Positions 1 to 9,742 of a DNA stretch of 64,000 bases are shown piece by piece. Under the pieces are notes generated by a model. The model ran no database searches and was not told where the DNA came from. It saw only the letters and a list, made by a program, of their open reading frames with translations. Positions within the stretch are counted from its first letter, which is position 1. Each line of letters opens with the position of its first letter. The position numbers and the translations under genes are program-made. Source of the stretch: Vulcanimicrobiota bacterium (GTDB lineage: Bacteria > Vulcanimicrobiota > Xenobia > Xenobiales > JADMJV01); NCBI GenBank assembly GCA_017307785.1, contig JAFKGI010000005.1, forward strand, positions 1 to 64,000, written 5' to 3'.

Positions 1-1
1 C

Positions 2-1360
2 GAGCAGTTGACCCGGCTGTTCTCCTCGACCAAAGAAAACGACATGACCAAGATTGGCAAGTTTGGAATCGGCTTCGTTTCCATCTTTGCCATTCAGCCC
101 GAGTGTGTCATCCTGGACACCGGACGAGACGGCAGTTTTTGGCGGGTCGTCTTTCCGGGAACGACCAGCTATCTGCTCTATCGCCTCAAAAATCCCGTCG
201 AAGGCACTTCCATTCGTCTCTTCAAACGACTGCCGACGGTCGCCTGGCCCGAATTCCTGCGCCGTTCTGAGGAGACGATTTCCTACTGGTGCGGCTATTC
301 CGAGACCCAGGTCAGCTTCAATGGCCAGTTACTCAACAAAGAACTGGCCGTGGATTCCCCTTGTTCGGCCGAGGTGTCCGGTCCCGGAACGCGAGCAGTG
401 GTCGGCATGAGCGCGGAGCCGCTTCCTGAATACGGGATGTACAACCACGGGCTGACCCTGAAGCAAGGCCGGGAAGGATTGCTGCCCGGCCTGACCTTTC
501 GCATTAAATCCAACTATCTGGAGCATACTCTGACGCGCGACAACGTCATCGTGGATGCCAACTACCACAAAGCCATGGCCATTCTCAACGGGGCCGCCGA
601 GAATCAGTTGGTGGAAGTCTTCCTGGCCAAACTGTCCGCCTTGCAGCGCCGCCTGCCCGAGGGACTGGAAGAACTGGAGAGCCTCCTGCAGGCGGCTCAG
701 GCCTGGCTGAGAGCCCGCCCCAAACTGGTCAACCGGCTGGCCAACCGGCCTATGCTGCCCACCCATCACCACGGCCTGGTCCCTCTGAGTCTGCTGAAGT
801 CCAAAGGCTTCCTCGAGGGAGCTATCTACTACGACCTGGTCAGCGGCCCGGTCACCGAAGCTCTGGCCCGGGAAGATCTCCCGGTTCTCTGGGGTCGGGC
901 CGCCACGGGAGTGGTCGAGCTATTCTCCGCCCGCTCCTTTTACCAGGCCAACCAGGTGGTGGCCTGCCCCCAGTCACTCGACAAGTCACAGCTTCCGGGC
1001 GACTGGAACCGGGTCGAAGAGAGCATGAGAGAGTACCTGAGACTGGGGGAAAATCGCCTAAGTGGCGTGCACCTGGCGGACTTTGATTACAATGGCTCCT
1101 GTGTTCAGGGACTGCCTTGCCTGGCCGAAAGCAAGGCGGGTCAGGCCACTCGCCTGTTCCAACGCGGAATCTGGCGCAACCTGACCATCTATCCCGGCCG
1201 GCTCTTGCTCAACCACCGACATCCACTGGTCCTGCAGGCTTTGGAGAAGCATCGGGAATTCCCGGAAATCTGTGCCTACGCCTTGAGCAAAGCGGCCCTG
1301 CTGCAAGACGGCCTGCCTCAGGACTTAGAAGCCAAAATGCTCAAACGCTGCTGGAGTTGA
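2..1360 (+). CDS. Hsp90/GHKL-type ATPase-like protein, 5' end outside window
   Basis: The reading frame is open at the left edge, so only the last 452 residues are visible. Near the visible start, the motif GKFGIGFVS matches the G2 box of the Hsp90/GHKL nucleotide-binding fold (compare IGQFGVGFYS of HtpG). It follows a segment resembling the Hsp90 'SGT' region (FSSTKEND). The ATP-contacting N box and G1 box would lie left of the window. Further on, LTRDNVIVD resembles the 'SRN.V..D' end of the Hsp90 middle domain. The C-terminal half has no recognised domain. It is followed 3 nt downstream by a paralogue, so the two are probably one operon. Fold assignment is good; the biological role is unknown, and it is clearly not canonical HtpG. 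Confidence 0.75.
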   Translation, partial: EQLTRLFSSTKENDMTKIGKFGIGFVSIFAIQPECVILDTGRDGSFWRVVFPGTTSYLLYRLKNPVEGTSIRLFKRLPTVAWPEFLRRSEETISYWCGYSETQVSFNGQLLNKELAVDSPCSAEVSGPGTRAVVGMSAEPLPEYGMYNHGLTLKQGREGLLPGLTFRIKSNYLEHTLTRDNVIVDANYHKAMAILNGAAENQLVEVFLAKLSALQRRLPEGLEELESLLQAAQAWLRARPKLVNRLANRPMLPTHHHGLVPLSLLKSKGFLEGAIYYDLVSGPVTEALAREDLPVLWGRAATGVVELFSARSFYQANQVVACPQSLDKSQLPGDWNRVEESMREYLRLGENRLSGVHLADFDYNGSCVQGLPCLAESKAGQATRLFQRGIWRNLTIYPGRLLLNHRHPLVLQALEKHREFPEICAYALSKAALLQDGLPQDLEAKMLKRCWS

Positions 1361-1363
1361 ACC

Positions 1364-4300
1364 ATGACGCCGGATCTGATTGAACTCATCGAAGAAGAAG
1401 CGGTGCTGGTCCGCCAGGGCCAGTTCACCCTGGCTGTCGAGAAGGCCCAGGAAAAGCTCAAGAAGTTTCAGTTGCCCGACCCTCGCTATTACGTGACCCA
1501 ATTGATGCAGGCTTTACTGGCCAACCAGGCGCTGCGCATCCAGGTGAAGATCGAAGGCACGGGGGTCAAGATCGAGTTCGACGGACCGGGCTACAGCCGG
1601 GAGGAACTCGAGCGCATCGCGGACGCGGTCTTTGAGTCCGGCAAAAACCGCCAGCGGGACCGCATTCGCGAGTTGGCGCTGGGGCTGCTCTCGGTGCAGG
1701 CCCTCAATCCTCGAGAAGTGACCATCAGCAGCCAGGGAGCCCGCTGGGAGCGGACCCCGGGTCGGGGAAGAGTGGTGGACGCCGAGCACCCGCGCAACGA
1801 AATTGCCATCCTGCACCGTCGCTCCGACACTCAGGAGCATCAGATCTTACGCCAGACCTGCCAGAGTTGTCCGGCCGATATTTGGGTCAACGAGAATGTC
1901 ATCGCTTCGCGCTCGGCTGTGCGCAGCACCGGTTGTCCCTGGCCGAACTACGCTTTCCAAGGCGACGGCTTCCGCGGAGCTTTCGGAATTGCCTACGGCG
2001 AGATCTCGTCCACGCATCTCACTTTGACTCGCTACGGGGTCGTCTTTAGCAAGCGTCCGGAGTCGCGCATTTTACCCTCTCTGATCGTCGAGATGGAACA
2101 CGAGCAGCTGCGCAAGAACGCCTCGCAGAGCGACGTGGTCGAGGACGAAAACTACTCGGCCATGCTGGCCCAACTCCAGAAAATCCAGCTGGAGTTCGCC
2201 CTGGACCTGGCCGGCAAACGTCTGCCCGGCTACCAGGCCCAACAGGTGTTCTATTATTTCCAGGAACTGGTGGTGCAGAACCTCTGCTCGGAGCTTCTGG
2301 CCCTGGAGGAACATCATCTCAGCCCGCTGGAAGCCAGGCTTTGCAAGGCACCGATGTTCCAATCGAGCGACGGCAAGCGCTGTAGCGCGCGCGACATCTG
2401 GAACGTCATTCAGGAATTTGGCGCCACCTTTTACACCGACGACCATCATCGCGTCTTCAGCTGCCAGCCGGGTAGCTGCATCCGGTTGAGCGAGGCCGGA
2501 GCCACCTCTTTGAGGATGCTCTTCCCCGAGCTCCAGAAGATCCAGCGACCCGACGGGTTGACGCTGGAAAGCTTGCTGCGCCGGCAGAAACAAGAGCGCA
2601 ATCAGCGCATTCCCGTGGCGGTGGCCGTGCGCACGGTTGCCTCGGAACGCGGCAACCTGGAGTTCCGCATTCCTGATCGAGCGCCAGAAGGCCAGGTGGA
2701 CCTGTTCATCCGAGGCAAGAGCGAGGAGACCACGGGGCGCTTTGGTGAGCGAGTTCGCCTGGGCTCGAGCCCGCTCGATTTTGTGGTGATCTCAGAACAG
2801 CGCTTCAGCCTGAAACCGCAGGCCCTGGAGCGCGTGATTCACGACTACGTGGAGCCCTGTTATTGGGAACTGTCTCAACGCCTGGCCAATCCGTCCGCCC
2901 GGTCGGTGCCACTGGCCTCGATGCAGCGCGCGCTGTTGCACTATCTCACCTATCGACACGGAAATCTGGCCGCCGCCTTCCAGAAACAAGAATGGCAGAA
3001 TGTGTCGCTGTTTCATTCGGTGCAGGGCGAGGAAGTCAGACTCAGCGACTTGCGAGCATGGCTGGAAGTCTATGCGGTGGTGGTAGTGACCTACGGGGCC
3101 GCTCTCAGCGCCGAGGATCATGCTCTGGCCGTAAATCCCCAACTGCTCGAGGCTCTAGGGGAAGTCCTGGGGGATGAAAAACTGGTGCTGGCCGAACTCT
3201 CTCAACCACGCCTGTTGGAGCGCGGCCAGCAAGTGGGTCTCAGCGGAGCGGCCCGAACGGGGGTCCGGAAAGCGGAATCTTTCGACGAGGACGCCGAACT
3301 GGCCGCCATCCGCCGAGAGATGGAAGCGGCCCAGCAGGGCGGGCTGGCTCCCCTGGAGGAGAAACCACTGGACCAAAGCGCGGTGCTTCGCCACCTGGGA
3401 CTACAACTGCCCTCGCCTGAAAGCCCCCCTCCAGCCGGCAGCAGCGAAGCGCCCTCGAGCGAGTTCGCCCACGCCTGCCAGGAGGCGGCCAAAAGCCTGA
3501 ATCGACGGTGGCAGGTGCGTTTTCAACAGGTCGGCTTGAACGGTCAGATCTTCATCCAGGATGGGCCGCTGCCCAGGCCTCTGCGCTCCGATAAACTGCT
3601 GGTCAAAGTGGGCCAGCAAGAGCCGGTGAGCCACGCGCTGGATTTGCCGGGAGTCGGGGGCTGGCTTGAGCTCCCCTCGGATTGGCAAGCCAATCCACAG
3701 TTCGTCTTTCCACTGCTCAGACCGGACTCGGAACTGGCTGTCTCCGGCGAGCAATGGCCGGAACCCGAACTCTGCCCCGAGCTCGCTCCCGCCTTGCGCA
3801 CCGATCTGGTCTGGGCCGTGCGGCGGCTTTTCAAAGTCGCCGCTCAGCAGTTTGCTGGCGCCAGTCGAGCGGAAATGAACTCGAACTGGGCCCGCAGACT
3901 GAGCCAATTTCTGCTGCTGGACCCGTGGGCTCTGGCCAGTGAGGAAAGCTGGTTCTTGAGAGTCCCGCTGCTGCACAACCTGGCCGGTCTGTTAGTGGAT
4001 TTGCACAGCCTGCGCCAGCAGAACGGTCCACTTTTCTGGGCCCCTCTGGACGCCGGCAAGGTGGACCTTCCCGGCCAGACCATTCGACTGACCCCTCCAT
4101 TTGGGGTCGACGATCTCGACAAGCTACTGGGGAAACGGTTGACGCCCGCTGCCCTCATCGTGGAAGAGAAGAAGGAAGAGCAATTGCTCAGCGACCTCAA
4201 GCAGAATTTGGTGAGGACCTGTCAGCGCTCCCGATCCCCCCTGCAGCCAGAATGGCTGGAAGGACTTCATTTCGGTCAGCCGACTCGCTGGTTTGGCGGA

Positions 4301-4519
4301 CCTCGCAAATACTTCATCAAGCACGAAGCCGACGAAGCCACCACCCGTCTGAACCCGGCCGACGCCATTTTCATCCGTCTCTTCCGCGAGCAAACAGGCT
4401 GGCAACAAAAGGTCCCCGTGCTCGCTTCAGCCGTCTATACGGCCATCAACCGCGCTTTGGAAGACGTCAACGACGACCACGAACTGGCCTATCTGGAAGC
4501 CATGCTGGCTCAGCTCTAA
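1364..4519 (+). CDS. Large GHKL-fold-like protein with degenerate nucleotide motifs
   Basis: A 1,051-residue cytoplasmic protein with no signal peptide or membrane segment. A GGAG lies about 8 nt before the ATG, and the start is 3 nt after the previous stop. Residues 41-115 align in order with the GHKL fold: an N-box position (YVTQLMQALLANQA), FDGPG in place of the DNGxG box, and IRELALGLLS where an active member has GKFGIGFVS. The glycines and acidic residues needed to bind Mg-ATP are mostly missing. Around residue 245, RKNASQSDVVEDENYSAML matches the middle-domain motif of its neighbour. The remaining ~800 residues are helical, rich in Gln, Leu and Glu, and not recognised. Most likely a pseudo-ATPase scaffold; function unknown. 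Confidence 0.75.
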   Translation: MTPDLIELIEEEAVLVRQGQFTLAVEKAQEKLKKFQLPDPRYYVTQLMQALLANQALRIQVKIEGTGVKIEFDGPGYSREELERIADAVFESGKNRQRDRIRELALGLLSVQALNPREVTISSQGARWERTPGRGRVVDAEHPRNEIAILHRRSDTQEHQILRQTCQSCPADIWVNENVIASRSAVRSTGCPWPNYAFQGDGFRGAFGIAYGEISSTHLTLTRYGVVFSKRPESRILPSLIVEMEHEQLRKNASQSDVVEDENYSAMLAQLQKIQLEFALDLAGKRLPGYQAQQVFYYFQELVVQNLCSELLALEEHHLSPLEARLCKAPMFQSSDGKRCSARDIWNVIQEFGATFYTDDHHRVFSCQPGSCIRLSEAGATSLRMLFPELQKIQRPDGLTLESLLRRQKQERNQRIPVAVAVRTVASERGNLEFRIPDRAPEGQVDLFIRGKSEETTGRFGERVRLGSSPLDFVVISEQRFSLKPQALERVIHDYVEPCYWELSQRLANPSARSVPLASMQRALLHYLTYRHGNLAAAFQKQEWQNVSLFHSVQGEEVRLSDLRAWLEVYAVVVVTYGAALSAEDHALAVNPQLLEALGEVLGDEKLVLAELSQPRLLERGQQVGLSGAARTGVRKAESFDEDAELAAIRREMEAAQQGGLAPLEEKPLDQSAVLRHLGLQLPSPESPPPAGSSEAPSSEFAHACQEAAKSLNRRWQVRFQQVGLNGQIFIQDGPLPRPLRSDKLLVKVGQQEPVSHALDLPGVGGWLELPSDWQANPQFVFPLLRPDSELAVSGEQWPEPELCPELAPALRTDLVWAVRRLFKVAAQQFAGASRAEMNSNWARRLSQFLLLDPWALASEESWFLRVPLLHNLAGLLVDLHSLRQQNGPLFWAPLDAGKVDLPGQTIRLTPPFGVDDLDKLLGKRLTPAALIVEEKKEEQLLSDLKQNLVRTCQRSRSPLQPEWLEGLHFGQPTRWFGGPRKYFIKHEADEATTRLNPADAIFIRLFREQTGWQQKVPVLASAVYTAINRALEDVNDDHELAYLEAMLAQL

Positions 4520-4521
4520 AA

Positions 4522-6387
4522 CTACGGGGGCGAGATCTTTTCGATTTCGTCCATGATGTGGTTCATCTCGGCCATGGCGGCTTCAAAGGGCTTGCTGGTG
4601 GTCATATCCACGCCCGCCTTCTGGAGCAAAGTCAGCGGATAGTCGGAATTTCCCGAAGAGAGCATCTTCAGGTAAGCTTCTCGGGCACCGGGTTGTCCGG
4701 CCAGGATGCTCTTGGCAATCGAGGTCGAGGCGACCTGACTGGTGGCGTACTGGAACACGTAGAAGTTGTAGAAGAAATGCGGGATGTAGCCCCATTCGAT
4801 GGCGTAGAGCTCGTCAACCCGGCAGACTCCCTGGTCGTGCCCGTAGTAATCCCGCAGCAGCTTCAGGTAGAGGGCGTTGAGGTTGTCCCCCGTCAACGGC
4901 TGGCCCTGTTCCGCCATCTCGTGGACTTTCAATTCAAACTCGGCCAGCAGGGTCTGGCGGAATAAAGTGCCCCGCATGTTCTCCAGGTAGCTGCCCAGCA
5001 GGCTGAGCTTGACCTTTTTGTCCTGGGTGCGCTCCAGCATATAGTGGAAAAGCATGTTCTCGTTGAGAGTGGAGGCCACTTCGGCCACAAAGATCGGATA
5101 GGCATTGAGGCCGTAGGGCTGATTCTTATTGGACAAGTAGCTGTGCATGGAGTGCCCCGACTCGTGGCTGAGAGTGGACACGTCCTCGTAATTGCCGTTG
5201 AAGTTCAGCAACTGGTAGGGGTGAAGATCGTAGACATCGCCCGAACTGTAGGCTCCAGAACGCTTACCCGTGGACGGCAAGAAGTCCACCCAACGGTCCT
5301 GATAGGCGCCGCTCAGGACCTTGACATACTCCTCGCCCAGAGGCGCGGCCGCCTCCAGCGTCAACTTCTTGGCCTCCTCGGGGGTGTACTTCAGATCCAC
5401 CCCCTGAATGATGGGGGCATAGAGATCTTCATAGCCCAACTGCTTGAGCCCCATCAAGCGGCGACGCAACTTGAGGTAACGGTGTAAGGTGGGCAAGTTG
5501 GCGTGCACATCTTTGAGCAGTTGATGGTAGACCTCGGGCGGTACGTTGTTGGGAAAAAGGGCCGCGTCCAAGCAACTCTTGTAGTTATGGACGCTTTTGT
5601 CATAGAGATGGCCCTTGACCTGAGCGTAGAGCGTAGCCGCCAGGGTGCGCCGAAATTCGTTGTAGCGAGACCAGAACGCTTTGAAGACCTTGAGACGATT
5701 GTCGCGCACACCGTCGGCCCGATACTTGGTGTAGCCCGCCGCGTCCAGGCGGACTTTCTGGCCGTTCTTTAACTGGATCTCAGGATAAGGCAGGTCGGCA
5801 TCGGTAAAGACGGAGTGCACGGCCTGACCGGAGTCCTGAATGTCGCCGGCCTGGGCGACCAGCTTCTCCTCGCCGCTGCTCAAAGTGTGCGGCGCGTTGC
5901 GCAAAATATCGTCAAACACCGGCTGATAGGCGGCCAGCCTGGGCTCGGCTGCGATCAAAGACTTGACCTTCGCCTCGCCCAACGCCAGCAATTCCGGGCG
6001 AAAGTAGGCGGTGGCGGCTTCGAAATCGGTCATCAATTGCTGAGCCTGGGAACGCATTTCCGCGTTCTTGGAATCGCGCGTGTCCTGGTCGGCCAGGAAG
6101 TAGGCGTAGGCATTGACCCGCTCCAACTCCTTGCGAATTTCCAGCAGTTTGCTGAAAGCCGTCCACAGAACGCCGGGTTCTCCCAGGTGCGACTGATAGG
6201 CGCCTAACTCCGGCAGTCGCGCGGTGACTTTATGCCGGGCAGTCTGCCAGGCGTCGGCACTGGGGTAAATCTGTTCCAGGTCCCAGGTCAGTCCTTTCGG
6301 CACCTCACGCCTTTCTTTGGCGGAGACGAGAGGGGCAGAAGCTACGGCGGCCAGCAGTAATCCGGCCATTAGAGTGGATTTTCGCAT
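4522..6387 (-). CDS. pepF: Exported oligoendopeptidase F-like zinc metallopeptidase (M3)
   Basis: Encodes a 621-residue peptidase of the M3B family, which cleaves short peptides. The zinc site HESGH lies near residue 410 (TLSHESGHSMHSYL), followed by the third ligand in FVAEVASTLNE. N-terminal PepF features such as LTWDLEQIYPS are also present. Unlike the usual cytoplasmic PepF, it begins with a Sec-type signal (MRKSTLMAGLLLAAVASA, then a likely cut after VSA), so it probably works in the periplasm or outside. The ATG at 6387 is chosen because AAAGGG sits 6 nt upstream; an in-frame ATG at 6393 would touch that site. Its stop lies 2 nt from the convergent neighbour's stop. Confidence 0.9.
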   Translation of the reverse strand: MRKSTLMAGLLLAAVASAPLVSAKERREVPKGLTWDLEQIYPSADAWQTARHKVTARLPELGAYQSHLGEPGVLWTAFSKLLEIRKELERVNAYAYFLADQDTRDSKNAEMRSQAQQLMTDFEAATAYFRPELLALGEAKVKSLIAAEPRLAAYQPVFDDILRNAPHTLSSGEEKLVAQAGDIQDSGQAVHSVFTDADLPYPEIQLKNGQKVRLDAAGYTKYRADGVRDNRLKVFKAFWSRYNEFRRTLAATLYAQVKGHLYDKSVHNYKSCLDAALFPNNVPPEVYHQLLKDVHANLPTLHRYLKLRRRLMGLKQLGYEDLYAPIIQGVDLKYTPEEAKKLTLEAAAPLGEEYVKVLSGAYQDRWVDFLPSTGKRSGAYSSGDVYDLHPYQLLNFNGNYEDVSTLSHESGHSMHSYLSNKNQPYGLNAYPIFVAEVASTLNENMLFHYMLERTQDKKVKLSLLGSYLENMRGTLFRQTLLAEFELKVHEMAEQGQPLTGDNLNALYLKLLRDYYGHDQGVCRVDELYAIEWGYIPHFFYNFYVFQYATSQVASTSIAKSILAGQPGAREAYLKMLSSGNSDYPLTLLQKAGVDMTTSKPFEAAMAEMNHIMDEIEKISPP

Positions 6388-6484
6388 AGGCATCCCTTTG
6401 TGGCCCGTACGGCAAATTCCCTTAAAGGAAAACTTACCCGCTAAGACAAATGCACTACGACTTTTTCAGCGGCGGAGGGATTTC

Positions 6485-7978
6485 ATGCGCAAGACGCTCT
6501 CGATTCTAGGTTTGGGGTTGACCCTGGCAATTTGTGGGTGTGGCAATGAAGACCCCGATGTGGTGTTCCCAAACAATTTCAACCAGGCATTCGCCAATGG
6601 CCTGCTCTTCAGCACCCAGGCGACCGCGGGAGCGCCCAACACCAACCTCAACAATTTCCAGGTGCAATTTGTCAACGGCAACCAGGCGGTTCCGGTGCAG
6701 GGCCCGATCACTCTGACCCTCAGCACCAACCCGACCAACGCCGTCCTCGGGGGCACCACTCAAGTGGTCAGCACGCCCAACGGTACGGCTGATTTCAGCA
6801 ACTTGACCATCAGCAAAAAGGGCGTTTATCGCATCACGGCTTCCGCCCCCGGCGTGGCTCCCGTGACCAGCCTGCCCATCGTTATCGGTGGCGGGGCCGT
6901 GACGGCGGTCAAGACCTCCAGCGTCACCAATCCATCGGCCCTGAACGGCGGGATTTTCTCGGTGCACTCCGGGGACCTGAACAACGACGGCAACCTGGAT
7001 CTGGTGGCCAGCTTCTTCGACGACAGCCTGGTCGCGGTCTACCTGGGCAACGGTACGGGCGGCTTCGCCGCTCCTACCAATCGGACGCTGCCCGGCCTGA
7101 ACCCCAATGACTTCACCCTGGGCGACTGGAACCGCGATGGACGCCTGGACCTGGCGGTGCCCTCCTCGCTCGCCGACACCATGGTCATCTACCTGGGCGA
7201 TGGCTCCGGTGGCTTCGCTGCACCCACCTCCATCAACGTGGGCCTGACGCCGGTGGACGCCGCTACCGGCGACTTCAACGGAGACGGCAACCCCGACCTG
7301 GTCACCGCCAACTTTGATGGCGGAACTCTCAGCATTCTCCGGGGCAACGGCACCGGTGCCTTTCCCACCGTGACTTCCCTGGCTCTGACGGCGGGCACTT
7401 TCGCCAATCGGCCATCGAAAGTGTTGGTGACCGACTTCAATGCCGACGGCCGGGCCGACATCGTTGTGACCGACGGTGTCGATGCGGCCACCTCTAACAA
7501 TCAGGCTCAGGTCTTCTTGGGCAACGGCGACGGCACGTTCGGCGCGGCCACCGTGCTCAACACCGGAACCTTCCCGCGCGGTCTGGCCGCCGCCGACTTC
7601 AACGGTGACGGCCGCATCGACTTCGTGACCGCCAACCGCAACAGCAACAATCTGAGCGTCTTCCTGAACAACGGCGCGGGCTTCGCGGCAGCCGCCAACT
7701 TCACGGCCGGCACCAACCCCAACAAAGTCTCGGCGGTGGACGTCAACCTGGACGGCCGAATCGACCTGGTCACCACCAACTCCAATGGCGGCAACGCCTC
7801 GATTCTGCTGGGCAACGGCAATGGCACCTTCGCTGCAGCCACCAATCTGACCACCACCAGCGCCTCGCCGACCGGCCTGGATGTGGGAGACTACAACAAA
7901 GACAGCGTGCCGGACTTCGCCATCGGCAACTTTACCAGCGCGGGCTTCCCGCTCGACATCTTCCTGCAGACCCCCTAA
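6485..7978 (+). CDS. FG-GAP/VCBS-repeat lipoprotein
   Basis: A 497-residue exported protein. GGAGGG lies a few bases before the ATG. The N-terminus MRKTLSILGLGLTLAICGC fits a lipoprotein signal with the lipidated cysteine at about residue 19. Residues ~20-150 form an Ig-like region. Seven FG-GAP/VCBS repeats follow, each with a calcium-binding loop of the type D.N.DG..D: GDLNNDGNLD, GDWNRDGRLD, GDFNGDGNPD, TDFNADGRAD, ADFNGDGRID, VDVNLDGRID and GDYNKDSVPD. Seven repeats fit one integrin-like beta-propeller. Such proteins often bind surfaces or partners outside the cell; the ligand here is unknown. It is divergent from the PepF-like gene and ends at a strong terminator. Confidence 0.88.
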   Translation: MRKTLSILGLGLTLAICGCGNEDPDVVFPNNFNQAFANGLLFSTQATAGAPNTNLNNFQVQFVNGNQAVPVQGPITLTLSTNPTNAVLGGTTQVVSTPNGTADFSNLTISKKGVYRITASAPGVAPVTSLPIVIGGGAVTAVKTSSVTNPSALNGGIFSVHSGDLNNDGNLDLVASFFDDSLVAVYLGNGTGGFAAPTNRTLPGLNPNDFTLGDWNRDGRLDLAVPSSLADTMVIYLGDGSGGFAAPTSINVGLTPVDAATGDFNGDGNPDLVTANFDGGTLSILRGNGTGAFPTVTSLALTAGTFANRPSKVLVTDFNADGRADIVVTDGVDAATSNNQAQVFLGNGDGTFGAATVLNTGTFPRGLAAADFNGDGRIDFVTANRNSNNLSVFLNNGAGFAAAANFTAGTNPNKVSAVDVNLDGRIDLVTTNSNGGNASILLGNGNGTFAAATNLTTTSASPTGLDVGDYNKDSVPDFAIGNFTSAGFPLDIFLQTP

Positions 7979-7985
7979 AGGGCAC

Positions 7986-8024
7986 AAAAAGACCCCGCCG
8001 AGGTCGGCGGGGTCTTTTTTTTTT
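7986..8024. terminator. Bidirectional rho-independent terminator
   Basis: A 10-bp perfect stem (GACCCCGCCG / CGGCGGGGTC) with an AGGT loop is preceded by five A and followed by ten T. It lies between the convergent ends of the FG-GAP lipoprotein and the GHKL-TPR gene, so it can end transcription from both sides. Confidence 0.95.
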
Positions 8025-8036
8025 GCCCAGACGGTT

Positions 8037-9716
8037 CTATCGTTTGAAACGAAGGGTCATGGCTCGACTCTCGAAGTCGGTGGCATCCGAGTAGCGATTG
8101 GCCGACTTGAGAATCTCGGCCAGCAACTTGAGGTAAGGAACCAGTTCCTTGCTCTCGCTGCCGTGCACTTTCTCGGCCAGCTCCAAAGCTTTGCGTCCCT
8201 GCACCTCGGCCTCGGCCAGTTTGCGGTTGGCGCGATGGCGGTCGGCCAGTTCGTAGTAGCTCTTCAGGGTCGTCTCGGGAGAGGCTTCGGCCGATCCGTG
8301 CTGCAAGTTGAGGGCCTTCTGAAAGAGGTCCTCGGCCCCGGGCAGCCGGTTTTCTTTGACGAGAACCGCCAGCTCGTGATAGCGCTTGGCCAGGTCCGCG
8401 GGCGGATCGGGCAACTGCTCTTCAAGCTCAAGGGCCCGCTTAAGCAAGTTGGTGGCGTCGGCCACGCGATGCTTGCGCAGGTGATTCTCGCCCGCGGCCC
8501 GCAAGAGCGGCACCAACCGCTGCTGAATGGGCCTCACGGCGTCGTTGTTGCCCACCTTGCGATTCAGCTCCAGCAACTGGGTCCAGCCGTCCACCAGGTC
8601 GGGATGGGTGGCGCCCAAGACTTGCTCGCGCAACTCCAGACAGGCCCCCAGCGCCGCCAGACTGTCGTCCTGATGGCCCTGGCGCTGGTAGTAGCGACTC
8701 AGGTCCTCGAAGATACGGGCGGCCAGCTCGGCCTGGTCGAATCCAATCTGGTCGCGGCGCTGCATCAACTCCTGAGCCAGGCGAGCGCTGAGGGTATTCA
8801 GAACCTCCACCACCTTTTCCAGGAACGGAGTGGAGCGCAAGGCCGTGAAATTGACGTCTGGCTCCAGTTCGGGGGCCGACAACACGACGCTGACGTCGCG
8901 GAAGATCAGGGCCGAGAGGGGCGGTAGGGCAACACCGTTGACGATGGCGCGCAGACCCGTCCACTCGAAGCCCTGGGCTCCCAGGCACATCAGAGCGTAG
9001 AAAGGCACGGGGGGCGGATCGGTGATTTCCAGGCCCAGCCGGGGACGGGCGATCGGAAACGATAGATGCGGCAGCGAGGGCTGCGGCTCCATCCAGGTCC
9101 AGGCCAGCACCCGGCCTGCCGAGATCTCTTCGTTGACGGCCACGCGGTCGACGATGATCTCCGGACCCGCCCAGCTGCAGCGCTCGCGCACCGCCTGACA
9201 CTCGGGCGGTCCGCCATCCTTACTCTTGACGGCCCGGGCCAGAGCGGCGAATTTGCTGCGCTGCAAGCAGCGCACTCGCAGTCCCCAACTCTGACCGCCG
9301 AAAGGATCCATCTTGAGCAGTTGATGACTTTGACTGCTGGGAGTCAGCACCAGCCGGATGCCCGAGCGACCATCCCAGGTGTCGACCTGCAACTCGCCGA
9401 TGCCGGTGGCAAAGGCGCTGTTCAGACCCAGCGAGAGGTAGCGCGTGCGTTCATCGTTACTGGTCTTCTCGAACGAAGCATAGAGATCAGCCATAGCCTG
9501 CGGCGAGGGCACGCTCCCGTTGAACTCCACCACCAGATCAAGTTCATCGTTGCGCACCTGGATACGACTGGCCCGGCAGGCCACGCCCGCGGCCACCAGT
9601 TGCAGAACGAAATGGCTGGGGTCTTCGGCCCGGGCCTGGTAGAGGAGCTCCCGAGCGGCCTGGCCGGAATGCCGGCCAACCGCCTGAATCAGACTTTGAA
9701 TGCTTTCGCGTGCCAC
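8037..9716 (-). CDS. Degenerate GHKL-fold protein fused to TPR repeats
   Basis: A 559-residue cytoplasmic protein related to the two GHKL-like genes at the left edge. Residues ~35-110 show the same layout: HFVLQLVAAGVACRASRIQV at the N-box position, VEFNGS replacing DNGxG, and TRYLSLGLNSAFATG where GxGxGxxS should be. A middle region around residue 290 (DVNFTALRSTPFLEKVVEVL) matches the paralogues. Residues ~320-559 are TPR repeats of the kinesin-light-chain kind (SLAALGACLELREQVLG, TNLLKRALELEEQL, AEVQGRKALELAEKVHG). The start is a GTG with only a weak AGAG upstream; no in-frame ATG precedes it. Likely a scaffold rather than an ATPase; function unknown. Confidence 0.75.
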   Translation of the reverse strand: MARESIQSLIQAVGRHSGQAARELLYQARAEDPSHFVLQLVAAGVACRASRIQVRNDELDLVVEFNGSVPSPQAMADLYASFEKTSNDERTRYLSLGLNSAFATGIGELQVDTWDGRSGIRLVLTPSSQSHQLLKMDPFGGQSWGLRVRCLQRSKFAALARAVKSKDGGPPECQAVRERCSWAGPEIIVDRVAVNEEISAGRVLAWTWMEPQPSLPHLSFPIARPRLGLEITDPPPVPFYALMCLGAQGFEWTGLRAIVNGVALPPLSALIFRDVSVVLSAPELEPDVNFTALRSTPFLEKVVEVLNTLSARLAQELMQRRDQIGFDQAELAARIFEDLSRYYQRQGHQDDSLAALGACLELREQVLGATHPDLVDGWTQLLELNRKVGNNDAVRPIQQRLVPLLRAAGENHLRKHRVADATNLLKRALELEEQLPDPPADLAKRYHELAVLVKENRLPGAEDLFQKALNLQHGSAEASPETTLKSYYELADRHRANRKLAEAEVQGRKALELAEKVHGSESKELVPYLKLLAEILKSANRYSDATDFESRAMTLRFKR

Positions 9717-9742
9717 GAGCGTTTTTTCTCTATGGCACCCTT

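Noticed and set aside
6418..6432. TTCCCTTAAAGGAAA partial palindrome between the PepF-like and FG-GAP genes.
   Set aside because: Too short and with a central mismatch; could be chance and part of it serves as A-rich leader.
6506..7987. A 493-codon minus-strand frame across the FG-GAP lipoprotein gene.
   Set aside because: It is a shadow: the plus frame has clear calcium-binding repeats and a lipoprotein signal, while the minus frame is a Val/Gly/Gln-rich mirror of those repeats.
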